DNA of 5,100 nt from Bacteroidales bacterium. Lineage in GTDB: Bacteria; Bacteroidota; Bacteroidia; Bacteroidales; UBA932. Location: positions 1 to 5,100 of the forward strand of contig JAFWPT010000199.1 of the NCBI GenBank assembly GCA_017509375.1, read 5' to 3'. Positions within the stretch are counted from its first letter, which is position 1. Each line of letters opens with the position of its first letter. The position numbers were made by a program, and so were the translations under genes. Shown here piece after piece: positions 1 to 5,100 of the stretch. The notes beneath the pieces were generated by a model. That model had not been told where the DNA came from, did not search any database, and saw nothing but the letters and a program-made list of their open reading frames with translations.

Positions 1-735
1 AGTATGGCGTACGCTTACGTAGTAGGTCTCACCCTTCTTGAGTGGACTGCCGTCGGCATTGCTGAGGGTCACGTTCTTGTAGTTAGGGGTGCCGGTTGCA
101 ACGCTGGTAGGTCCGGTGGCGCCGACTGCATTGGAGAAGGTGACGTCTCCCGACATCGGACGGCTGCCGGAGAACTCGACGAACACCACGTCGTCGAAAT
201 CAACGCTGAAACTGAACAGCGAGCCGATGAGACGGAAACGTATGGAGGGGTTCTCAACTGTTGCCGATCCAACCGTCACGAGGGCCTCGGGGTCGAAACT
301 GCCCGCTACCGCATGCTGGTTCTGGGGAAAATCGATTTCGCAGGCGCCTGTGGCTACATCTACGCTCGTTGCGACAGAATACGGGTAGATTGCTATGAAC
401 TGTGTAGCTCCGGCGGTGACTGTACCTGTGAAGGATACCCTGTCTCCGTCGGAATTGGCTACAAATTCATGGGGAACAGAGGACTTGTCGTCATATACGG
501 CAATCTTGTCGCCAGCTTTCCAGCTGAGCTTCAGAAGGGTCTGCTCTTCTTGAGTATAGGTAGAGCCGACTGCTACTTTCGTGTCGGCGGGAAGGCCTTC
601 TTCGAGGTCGAAAGAGGCGTTGAACGTCATCTCCACTGTCTGGAGATCTTCCCCGGCGGGAACTTCGGTTTCTATGGTCTGGCAGGAAATGAATGCCGAA
701 ATAGCCATAGCTGTGAGCAAATAGATCTTTTTCAT
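1..735 (-). CDS. Fimbrillin-like lipoprotein, 3' part outside the window (second paralogue)
   Basis: This is a partial gene: 245 codons are visible from an ATG at 735, open to the window edge. The protein starts MKKIYLLTAMAISAFISC, a short Lys-headed hydrophobic signal peptide with a lipoprotein-type Cys at residue 18, so an envelope lipoprotein is expected. Residues of about 34-180 look like a fimbrillin/Mfa-like domain: the segment ADTKVAVG, a W-K-x-G-D-K-I motif, then F-T-G-T-V and A-I-Y-P-Y. It aligns along its whole visible length with residues 1-241 of the lipoprotein encoded at 903-2810, with well over half of the residues identical by eye, including FSGSRPMSG and KGETYYVSVRHT. It lies 17 nt after the small ORF at 753-887. 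An in-frame ATG at 759-757 would add eight residues and overlap that ORF's stop; the MKK start is preferred because it gives a normal signal peptide. The C-terminal domain cannot be seen, so its function is open. Confidence 0.88.
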   Translation of the reverse strand, partial: MKKIYLLTAMAISAFISCQTIETEVPAGEDLQTVEMTFNASFDLEEGLPADTKVAVGSTYTQEEQTLLKLSWKAGDKIAVYDDKSSVPHEFVANSDGDRVSFTGTVTAGATQFIAIYPYSVATSVDVATGACEIDFPQNQHAVAGSFDPEALVTVGSATVENPSIRFRLIGSLFSFSVDFDDVVFVEFSGSRPMSGDVTFSNAVGATGPTSVATGTPNYKNVTLSNADGSPLKKGETYYVSVRHT

Positions 736-750
736 AATAGCATTCAGTTT

Positions 751-759
751 AATTACCAT
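751..759 (-). promoter_or_regulatory. Alternative lipoprotein start overlapping the small ORF stop (copy A)
   Basis: An ATG at 759-757 is in frame with the lipoprotein and overlaps the small ORF's TGG-TAA end by 7 nt. It would add MVIKLNAI before MKKIYLL. Copy B has an in-frame ATG at the same eight-codon distance (2834-2832, adding MNGKMNVI). This could mean translational coupling, or a real start slightly upstream of the called one. It is kept as a low-confidence site because the added residues do not improve the signal peptide. Confidence 0.3.
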
Positions 760-887
760 CCAAACTCTTCTGAAACAGTCACGTCTTCAATGACGCTGCT
801 TGCAAATTCGCTGGCGCATACAAGGCTGTCAATATCTACAGACCCGAATGCGCAGCAAGGTGTTTTGTAAGGTTTTTTGATTGTCAT
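753..887 (-). CDS. Small ORF, 44 residues, preceding the second lipoprotein
   Basis: The ORF runs from ATG at 887 to TAA at 755-753. It begins MTIKKPYKTPCC, has SLVCASEF in the middle and ends TVSEEFGW. No signal peptide or membrane segment is visible. The N-terminal part is basic with Cys11 and Cys12, and the C-terminal part is acidic. It is homologous to the small ORF at 2824-2955: over the last 22 codons 11 residues are identical, five of them (A, S, F, S, E) through different synonymous codons, and other changes are conservative (I/V, Y/F). This pattern supports translation. It starts 15 nt after the stop of the 903-2810 gene and ends 17 nt before the next lipoprotein, so it is cotranscribed and possibly translationally coupled. 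Short ORFs with a K-x-Y-x-x-P start and a central L-C-x-S-type motif are, as I recall, common in Bacteroidales and lack an assigned function. I do not know its role. Confidence 0.72.
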   Translation of the reverse strand: MTIKKPYKTPCCAFGSVDIDSLVCASEFASSVIEDVTVSEEFGW

Positions 888-902
888 AATATTGTAGTTC
901 TT

Positions 903-2810
903 TTATTGTACTGAGGTAAGCTGGGGACCGAAGGCCTGGTAGCCACTTTCCAGAACGAATTCACCGGTGGCTGTGTTGAAGCTTGCTATCGGGTTCGAAT
1001 CCAATGTGGCAACTTCAGTCAGCGGTCCTCTGCATGCGGAATCGGAGATGGTCCATTTCTTTCCGGAGCCAAGGCTGCCGTAGCAGTAGTTGTCGGAGGA
1101 TACGCCTTCGAATACGGTCGCGGCATTTGCAACGGAAAGATTGGCCTTGAACATCTTGGCATTTGAACTGTAAGTGCCGTCCTCGGCCCAGAGGATATTA
1201 TTGCGGATGTAAATGGATTTCAGATAATGTGTCCTGAAAAGGCCGTTGCCGTTCGGCATATTGTAGAACAGGTTGTTGTCCATTACGACTTCCTGGTTGC
1301 AGGTGTTTTCCGCGATACCTGAAGCCGTGGTATAGAACACATAAGTCCCATTCTGTGCGGCTGAGGCGTACAGGACATTGTTGGTGAAGGTGAAGTCCTT
1401 GTAACCGGCCAGGGTAGTGGCTCCGGAACCGATGGAGAACAACTGCACGTTAGCGGTAGTGGCGATACGGTTGCCGTTCATCTTGATGCTGTTGATGCCG
1501 TTTGTCAAGTAAGAACTGTTGGGTGCGTAGAACGGTCTTGCGACGTTCTTGATATTGCATTGCTGGACGGTAAGGGACGAGAAGTCGCCGTCGCTGTCTT
1601 TTTTCGCCAGGAACTGGCCGCTGGTCATCGCGGACATATCTATGATGAGGTTGTCCAGCACGAGAGAGCCGGATTTCACCAGGATCAACTTGCCGTTTGT
1701 TCCTTTGTAAGTCGCCGGATGGTCGGGATCGTTGCTTGTAATCACCACGTCCGAGGTTATGGCGGCCTCCGATGTGTTGGTAACGGTAGCGGAAGCGTCC
1801 AGGAAGATAAGTCCGCTCATTCCTGTCGTAAAGTTACCTCCATCATTAAGCAATATGGCATCACCGTCCGTTGCTTTATTGTAGGTCTTTCCGGCGATTG
1901 TAACGTCGAATCCGGCGGTGTAGACGGCATGTCTGTCGTAGGCTAAACTGACATTGGAGCTGTTGAACTGCCCCAACGGGTAGATGGTTTTCCTTGCAAT
2001 CTGCAGGTTTTTGCTTCCTGTTCTGCTCGCCACTTTGGCATCTGCGGTGATAAGCTTCGCCGTGAATCCTTCATGGGCGTTGCTGCCGGTATGGCGCACG
2101 CTCACATAGTAGGTTTCACCCTTAGTCAGGGGGCTTCCGTCAGCATTCTTTATGCTTACGTCCTTGTGGTTTGGAGTGCCTGTACTCACACTTGAGGGAC
2201 CGGATGCAGTAGAGTTAAAACTGAGCTGTCCCGACATCGGCCGGCTTCCGGAGAACTCCACATAAACGACATCGTCGAAATCCACCTTGAAGCTCAGCAG
2301 GGCGCCGAGGAGGCGGAAACGAAGGTTGACATCTGTGGCTTCAGCATATGCGGTCGCCACGAGAGCCTCGGGGTCGAAGCTCCCGGCGACGGCTGTCTGC
2401 TCCCTGGGGAAAGACGCAACGCAAGCACCGGTTTCTGCATTTGCACTTTCAGCAGCAGAATAGGGATAGATTGCGACGAATTTGGTAGCGCCGTCGGTAA
2501 CTGTGCCGGTGAAGGACGTCTTGGCCCCGTCGGCATTTGCGGTAAACTCGTTGGGGGTGGAGGAGAGGTTGTCATAGATGGCAATCTTGTCTCCCTTCTT
2601 CCAGGTGAATTTCAACTGATTGTTGCCTGTATCTACCTCGCCTACCGCTACTTTGGTATCGGCGGTGAGTTCTTCGTTCATGTCTATGGAAGCGCTGAAA
2701 GTCATCTGGACTTTGCCGGGCTCTCCTTCTGTCGGAATTTCTGTGTCTATGGTCTGGCAAGAAATGAATGCCGAAACAGCCATAGCTGCGAGCAAATAAA
2801 ACTTTTTCAT
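903..2810 (-). CDS. Lipoprotein: fimbrillin-like N-terminus plus beta-helix-like (DUF4957/DUF5123-like) C-terminus
   Basis: The protein has 635 residues from ATG at 2810. The signal peptide is MKKFYLLAAMAVSAFISC with the lipid-modified Cys probably at residue 18. Residues of about 34-180 form a fimbrillin/Mfa-like domain (ADTKVAVG, FTWKKGDKIAIYD, FTGTV, AIYPYS). Residues 181-290 continue the beta-rich region shared with the neighbouring paralogue. From about residue 298 the protein changes character: it is rich in Asn, Ser and short beta stretches (for example LVLDNLIIDMS, FTFTNNVLY, MDNNLFYN, IYIRNNILW), recurring at intervals as in right-handed beta-helix proteins, and it ends in a P-x-x-x-F-x-x-x-x-G-E-F-x-L tail typical of DUF5123-like proteins. 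Such proteins occur in Bacteroidota polysaccharide loci near lyases; binding or processing of a uronate glycan at the surface is inferred. I cannot identify catalytic residues. The reading frame extends upstream to 2984, but that would overlap the reductase gene and the small ORF and would bury the signal peptide, so 2810 is preferred. ATGs at 2834 and 2822 are alternatives. Confidence 0.9.
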   Translation of the reverse strand: MKKFYLLAAMAVSAFISCQTIDTEIPTEGEPGKVQMTFSASIDMNEELTADTKVAVGEVDTGNNQLKFTWKKGDKIAIYDNLSSTPNEFTANADGAKTSFTGTVTDGATKFVAIYPYSAAESANAETGACVASFPREQTAVAGSFDPEALVATAYAEATDVNLRFRLLGALLSFKVDFDDVVYVEFSGSRPMSGQLSFNSTASGPSSVSTGTPNHKDVSIKNADGSPLTKGETYYVSVRHTGSNAHEGFTAKLITADAKVASRTGSKNLQIARKTIYPLGQFNSSNVSLAYDRHAVYTAGFDVTIAGKTYNKATDGDAILLNDGGNFTTGMSGLIFLDASATVTNTSEAAITSDVVITSNDPDHPATYKGTNGKLILVKSGSLVLDNLIIDMSAMTSGQFLAKKDSDGDFSSLTVQQCNIKNVARPFYAPNSSYLTNGINSIKMNGNRIATTANVQLFSIGSGATTLAGYKDFTFTNNVLYASAAQNGTYVFYTTASGIAENTCNQEVVMDNNLFYNMPNGNGLFRTHYLKSIYIRNNILWAEDGTYSSNAKMFKANLSVANAATVFEGVSSDNYCYGSLGSGKKWTISDSACRGPLTEVATLDSNPIASFNTATGEFVLESGYQAFGPQLTSVQ

Positions 2811-2819
2811 AATTACATT

Positions 2820-2834
2820 CATTTTACCATTCAT
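2820..2834 (-). promoter_or_regulatory. Alternative lipoprotein starts overlapping the small ORF stop (copy B)
   Basis: In-frame ATGs lie at 2834-2832, overlapping the small ORF by 11 nt, and at 2822-2820, one base after its TAA. Either would lengthen the lipoprotein by eight or four residues before MKKFYLL. The close stop-start packing is compatible with reinitiation by ribosomes that finish the small ORF. No strong Shine-Dalgarno sequence is seen before any of the candidate starts, as is usual in Bacteroidota. Confidence 0.3.
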
Positions 2835-2955
2835 ATTCTTCAGCAATAGTTGCAGTTTCGAATTCACTGTCTTCGAATTGACTTGCGCATACAATGCGGC
2901 GGCAGGTGAGTGTGTACACCCGGCACACCGGCGGGAAATAATTATTGTATTCCAT
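2824..2955 (-). CDS. Small ORF, 43 residues, preceding the first lipoprotein
   Basis: The ORF runs from ATG at 2955 to TAA at 2826-2824. It begins MEYNNYFPPVCRVYT, has RRIVCASQF in the middle and ends TIAEEYEW. Cys residues are at 11, 18 and 23. It is the counterpart of the ORF at 753-887: same length within one residue, same place relative to a paralogous lipoprotein, same VCAS motif, and the same acidic tail ending in EE, an aromatic residue, any residue, Trp and stop. It starts 12 nt after the stop of the SDR gene, in the same frame, and ends 13 nt before the lipoprotein ATG. It is easily missed because an N-terminally over-extended call of the lipoprotein covers it in another frame. The N-terminal half is poorly conserved between the two copies, while the tail is kept. 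It could be a small functional protein, or a translated leader that couples ribosomes to the lipoprotein start. No function is recognised. Confidence 0.7.
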   Translation of the reverse strand: MEYNNYFPPVCRVYTLTCRRIVCASQFEDSEFETATIAEEYEW

Positions 2956-2967
2956 ATCTTTAACAGC

Positions 2968-3726
2968 TTAACTAAAGAGCACACCGCCGTTTATGTCGAT
3001 GCCGGTGCCGGTGATGTAGGATGATTCGTCGCAGGCGAGGAAGCATACGAGGTCGGCGACTTCGGATGCTTCTCCCTCACGGCGCAGGGGAGCGCTGTTG
3101 TGGAGGTTCTCGCGGGCTGCGGGTTTGGTGAATTTGTCATGGAACGAAGTGTTGATCATTCCTGGAGTGACCGCATTGACCCTGATTCCTGCAGGGCCGA
3201 GTTCCTTAGCCATGGCCCTGGTGTAGCAGAGCACTGCGGCTTTGGAGGTTGCGTACAGGGAGGCGCCGGGGCCACCGCCGTCACGTGCGGCCTGGGAAGA
3301 GAAGTTAACGATAGCACCGCCTTCGGTCATTGCGGGAACGACCTCGCGGGTGCAGAGCCATACGCTCTTGAAATTGACGTCCATAAGCAGATTGTACCAG
3401 TCTTCGTCCTGCTCGGTGACGGTCTTGCGGCCCATGATGCCGCCGACGACGTTTACAAGCACGTGGACGACGGGTCCGAAAGCCTCTTTCGTTTTCTCGA
3501 AGAGGTTCTTTACGTCTGCGGCCTTGGTCATGTCACCCTTTACGATAATGGCCTCTCCGCCTTCGGCTTTGATGAGACGCAGAGTCTCCAAGGCGTCCTC
3601 TTCGCTTCCGCGGTAGTTGACACACACCTTTGCGCCTTCGCGGGCGAGTTTAATTGATACTGCGCGACCGAGGTCGCGGGAACCGCCTGTCACGACGGCT
3701 ACTTTTCCTTCAAGTTTTTTGTTCAT
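2968..3726 (-). CDS. SDR-family NAD(P)H reductase, probably keto-uronate (DEH-type) reductase
   Basis: The product has 252 residues, the usual length of a classical short-chain dehydrogenase/reductase. The nucleotide-binding motif is T13-G-G-S-R-D-L-G20, in which the usual middle glycine is Asp18. Arg17 and Arg39, after the second beta strand, suggest preference for NADPH. The NNAG-type motif is N92-V-V-G95. The catalytic set is N118, S144 (in NFSS), Y158 and K162 (YATSK), followed by VTPGM at 187-190 and the C-terminal tetramer tail DINGG. The fold is certain; the substrate is inferred from the neighbours. Next to a hexuronate transporter and a KdgF-like cupin, the expected reaction is reduction of 4-deoxy-5-keto-hexuronate (DEH) to 2-keto-3-deoxygluconate in the cytoplasm. 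It lacks the TGCxTGLGQ signature expected of KduD, which favours an alginate-type reductase over the pectin route. It starts 8 nt after the transporter stop. Generic annotation as a 3-oxoacyl-ACP reductase (FabG) would probably be misleading here. Confidence 0.88.
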   Translation of the reverse strand: MNKKLEGKVAVVTGGSRDLGRAVSIKLAREGAKVCVNYRGSEEDALETLRLIKAEGGEAIIVKGDMTKAADVKNLFEKTKEAFGPVVHVLVNVVGGIMGRKTVTEQDEDWYNLLMDVNFKSVWLCTREVVPAMTEGGAIVNFSSQAARDGGGPGASLYATSKAAVLCYTRAMAKELGPAGIRVNAVTPGMINTSFHDKFTKPAARENLHNSAPLRREGEASEVADLVCFLACDESSYITGTGIDINGGVLFS

Positions 3727-3734
3727 ACTGTTAT

Positions 3735-5054
3735 TTATTTTGTGTTGTTTTCAATGAGTGCCTCGTGCTCGATCTTGCCGCCGAACAGGAAGACGCAGAT
3801 TAGACTGAGCGGTACCAGGGATGCGCCCATGATGAAGAACGGTGTCCAGTTGTCGCCTGCGGTAAGCATGGGAATAAAGAGCATGCTGAGGATGGTGCCG
3901 AGGGTAGCGGCAGCTCCACCGAGTCCGGCGAGGGAACCGATGCTCTTGCCGGTGTACATGTCTCCGGGGAGCGTCTGGATGTTGTTGATGGTGAACTGGT
4001 ATCCGAAGAGGATGACGGCCATTACGGTCACGGCCACCATGGGATCCTGCACGAAAGCCACGAAGATAAGTGAAGGCAGCAGGATAGCGGCGCCGATGAC
4101 GATGGACGTCTTGCGGGCGAATCCGACGCTGCGGCCCTTGCGGATGAAGAAGCTGGAAGCCCAGCCGCCGGCGAGCGAACCGAGTGCCGCTCCGACATAA
4201 GGGATCCACATGTGTGCCGCGAGCTGCTTGATGTCCATGCCGTACTTCTGGCCGAGGTAGATGGGCAGCCAGGTGACGAACATCCACCAGATGGGGTCGA
4301 GGAAGAAACGTCCGAGGATAACGGCGTAACTCTTGCGCCTGGAGAGCAGCTGGCCCCAGCTGAGGCCCTTGTCGTTCGCGACCTTGCACTCGGGCTGGCC
4401 GCTGAGTATATAATCCTTTTCCTTGTCGGTGATCCAAGGGTGGTCCTTTGGCCCTTTCTTGTTCACGATGAGCCAGGGGATGATCCACAGGGGCGCCAGG
4501 ATACCGATTGCCACGAAGGTCAGTTTCCAGCCGAAGGCGGAATATATGAGCGCAATGAGAATGGGCGCGAGGATGGCACCTATGGACGCACCGGCGTTGA
4601 AGAAGCCCTGCGCCATTGCCCTTTCCTTCTGCGGGAACCATTCGGCGTTGCTCTTGACGGCGCCGGGCCAGGGGCCTGCGACTCCGAGTCCGAGACCGGC
4701 ACGGAAGGCACCGATGGACTTGAAACCTCCGGCGATGGAGGTAAGCATATCGGAAATACCCCACAGCAGTGCGGAGAAAGTGAAGCCGCGGCGCGTGCCG
4801 AACTTGTCGTACAGCTTGCCGGAGAACATCTGCGACAGGCCGTAGGCAATCATGAACACCATGTTGATATCGCGGAACATCTTCTTGCTAAGGTCGTTGA
4901 ATTCGGCCTCAGACATCCCTTCGGTGTTGATGAGGCCCAGGTCTTCCACAATCTTGGCCCACATTATTCCGAGGGTGTTCCTGTCCAGATAGTTGATGAT
5001 GGTCACCAGGACGATGAGTCCCAGCACCCACCAGCGCATTCCTTTTACTTTCAT
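3735..5054 (-). CDS. MFS hexuronate transporter, ACS/ExuT-like
   Basis: The protein has 439 residues and about 12 hydrophobic membrane segments in two halves, separated by a hydrophilic loop at roughly 197-240. Family marks are N21-Y-L-D-R-N-T-L28 at the end of the first segment, the MFS loop motif G79-K-L-Y-D-K-F-G-T-R-R89, the fourth-segment motif FRAGLGLGVAGPWP at 117-130, FLDPIWWMFVTWLPIYL at 251-267, and NNIQTLPGDMYTG then GSLAGLGG at 357-380. These fit the anion:cation symporter group of the major facilitator superfamily, which includes ExuT for galacturonate and glucuronate. The role would be proton-coupled import of uronate monomers, probably unsaturated ones made by lyases in the periplasm, across the inner membrane. 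It starts only 3 nt after the upstream KdgF-like stop and ends 8 nt before the reductase, so cotranscription and coupling are likely. Met6 is an alternative start but leaves a shorter N-terminus. The exact sugar cannot be read from sequence alone. Confidence 0.93.
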   Translation of the reverse strand: MKVKGMRWWVLGLIVLVTIINYLDRNTLGIMWAKIVEDLGLINTEGMSEAEFNDLSKKMFRDINMVFMIAYGLSQMFSGKLYDKFGTRRGFTFSALLWGISDMLTSIAGGFKSIGAFRAGLGLGVAGPWPGAVKSNAEWFPQKERAMAQGFFNAGASIGAILAPILIALIYSAFGWKLTFVAIGILAPLWIIPWLIVNKKGPKDHPWITDKEKDYILSGQPECKVANDKGLSWGQLLSRRKSYAVILGRFFLDPIWWMFVTWLPIYLGQKYGMDIKQLAAHMWIPYVGAALGSLAGGWASSFFIRKGRSVGFARKTSIVIGAAILLPSLIFVAFVQDPMVAVTVMAVILFGYQFTINNIQTLPGDMYTGKSIGSLAGLGGAAATLGTILSMLFIPMLTAGDNWTPFFIMGASLVPLSLICVFLFGGKIEHEALIENNTK

Positions 5055-5057
5055 ATC

Positions 5058-5100
5058 TTACTTCTTAAGGAAGTCGGCACGGTGGGGAGAAAATACGTCG
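5058..5100 (-). CDS. C-terminal end of upstream gene, probably KdgF-like cupin
   Basis: Only the last 13 codons and the TAA stop (5060-5058) are visible; they read DVFSPHRADFLKK. From memory, cupin proteins of the KdgF type end in a segment like DVFSPPREDFL, and the match is close. KdgF converts the cyclic 4,5-unsaturated uronate released by polysaccharide lyases into its linear keto form, the step just before the SDR reductase of this operon, so the context agrees. The stop lies 3 nt before the transporter ATG. The fragment is too short for certainty, and the start lies outside the window. It could be any cupin or an unrelated protein with a chance resemblance. Confidence 0.6.
   Translation of the reverse strand, partial: DVFSPHRADFLKK

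Larger units (their letters stand above)
1..887 (-). repeat. Copy A of tandem cassette (small ORF plus lipoprotein N-terminus)
   Basis: This segment is a diverged direct copy of 2088-2955. The similarity is clear at nucleotide level: 671-738 and 2746-2813 (signal peptide region) differ at about 5 of 68 positions, and the block around 148-172 matches that around 2230-2255. The copy contains the 44-residue ORF, the gap, and the lipoprotein up to residue 245, where the window ends. The duplication may extend beyond position 1. Confidence 0.85.
2088..2955 (-). repeat. Copy B of tandem cassette (small ORF plus lipoprotein N-terminus)
   Basis: This is the counterpart of copy A, covering the 43-residue ORF and lipoprotein residues 1-241. 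The whole first cassette, including the C-terminal domain, spans 903-2955, so the unit is about 2 kb. Whether the C-terminal halves are also homologous cannot be seen, because copy A leaves the window. Confidence 0.85.
1..5100 (-). other. Putative uronate-utilisation operon (internal part)
   Basis: Seven consecutive ORFs share one strand with gaps of 3, 8, 12, 13, 15 and 17 nt in transcription order. No terminator hairpin, promoter-like TAnnTTTG element or divergent gene is visible between them. The promoter must lie upstream of 5100 and the end of the unit beyond position 1. The gene order (cupin, transporter, reductase, envelope lipoproteins) matches the general plan of Bacteroidota loci for uronate polymers. 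SusC/SusD genes and lyases, if present, lie outside the window. Confidence 0.75.

Noticed and set aside
4..870. Long plus-strand ORF of 288 codons
   Set aside because: It lies antisense to the partial lipoprotein gene and the small ORF. The minus strand has a clear signal peptide and a paralogue, while the plus-strand product shows no recognisable domain. It is a mirror of GC-rich codon use.
736..902. Possible intergenic promoter or terminator between the two lipoprotein genes
   Set aside because: No hairpin with a T-run and no TAnnTTTG-type promoter element is seen; the region is filled by the 44-residue ORF.
2857..2879. Direct repeat of the palindromic 8-mer TTCGAATT with 15-nt period
   Set aside because: It falls inside the small ORF, where it encodes the repeated residue pairs QFE and EFE. 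It is absent from the other copy at 753-887, so an operator site is not supported.
2811..2984. N-terminal extension of the 635-residue lipoprotein to an ATG at 2984
   Set aside because: It would overlap the SDR gene by 17 nt and the whole small ORF in another frame, and it would place 58 residues before an evident signal peptide that is conserved in the paralogue.
3100..3657. Plus-strand ORFs opposite the SDR gene
   Set aside because: They are antisense to a gene with intact SDR motifs and lack any recognisable features.
3751..4764. Minus-strand ORF of 337 codons inside the transporter gene
   Set aside because: It is an Arg/His-rich product in an alternative frame of a clear MFS gene, with no domain; it is a shadow.

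Overview
The window reads as part of one catabolic operon from a Bacteroidales-type bacterium (phylum Bacteroidota). The reasons are the short-signal-peptide lipoproteins with fimbrillin/Mfa-like N-terminal domains, the small Cys-containing ORFs placed just upstream of them, the lack of strong Shine-Dalgarno sequences, and GC-rich wobble positions of the kind seen in higher-GC gut Bacteroidales. All genes lie on the minus strand, so transcription runs from position 5100 towards position 1. All gaps are short (3-17 nt), and I see no internal promoter or terminator.

In transcription order the layout is as follows. (1) The last 13 codons of an upstream gene end at 5058; their sequence resembles the C-terminus of a KdgF-type cupin. 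(2) An ACS/ExuT-type hexuronate MFS transporter occupies 5054-3735. (3) An SDR-family reductase occupies 3726-2968 and is probably a keto-uronate (DEH-type) reductase. (4) A 43-residue small ORF lies at 2955-2824. (5) A 635-residue lipoprotein lies at 2810-903, with a fimbrillin-like N-terminal half and a beta-helix-like (DUF4957/DUF5123-like) C-terminal half. (6) A second small ORF of 44 residues lies at 887-753 and is homologous to the first. (7) A second lipoprotein starts at 735 and runs off the window; its visible 245 residues closely match the N-terminus of the first lipoprotein.

The first three genes make a coherent intracellular module. The transporter would bring in unsaturated or free uronate released by polysaccharide lyases, the KdgF-like cupin would linearise it to a keto-uronate, and the SDR would reduce this to 2-keto-3-deoxygluconate. 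The SDR looks more like the alginate-type reductase than KduD, so alginate or a related uronate polymer is the favoured substrate, but this is inference. The lipoproteins are presumably envelope or surface components that bind or process the same glycan.

The part least explained by known annotation is the tandemly duplicated cassette of small ORF plus fimbrillin-like lipoprotein (copies at about 2955-2088 and 887-1). The two small ORFs share a VCAS motif and an acidic tail ending in EE-aromatic-x-W. Several of their conserved residues use different synonymous codons, which supports real translation of both. No stretch over 300 bases lacks a gene.
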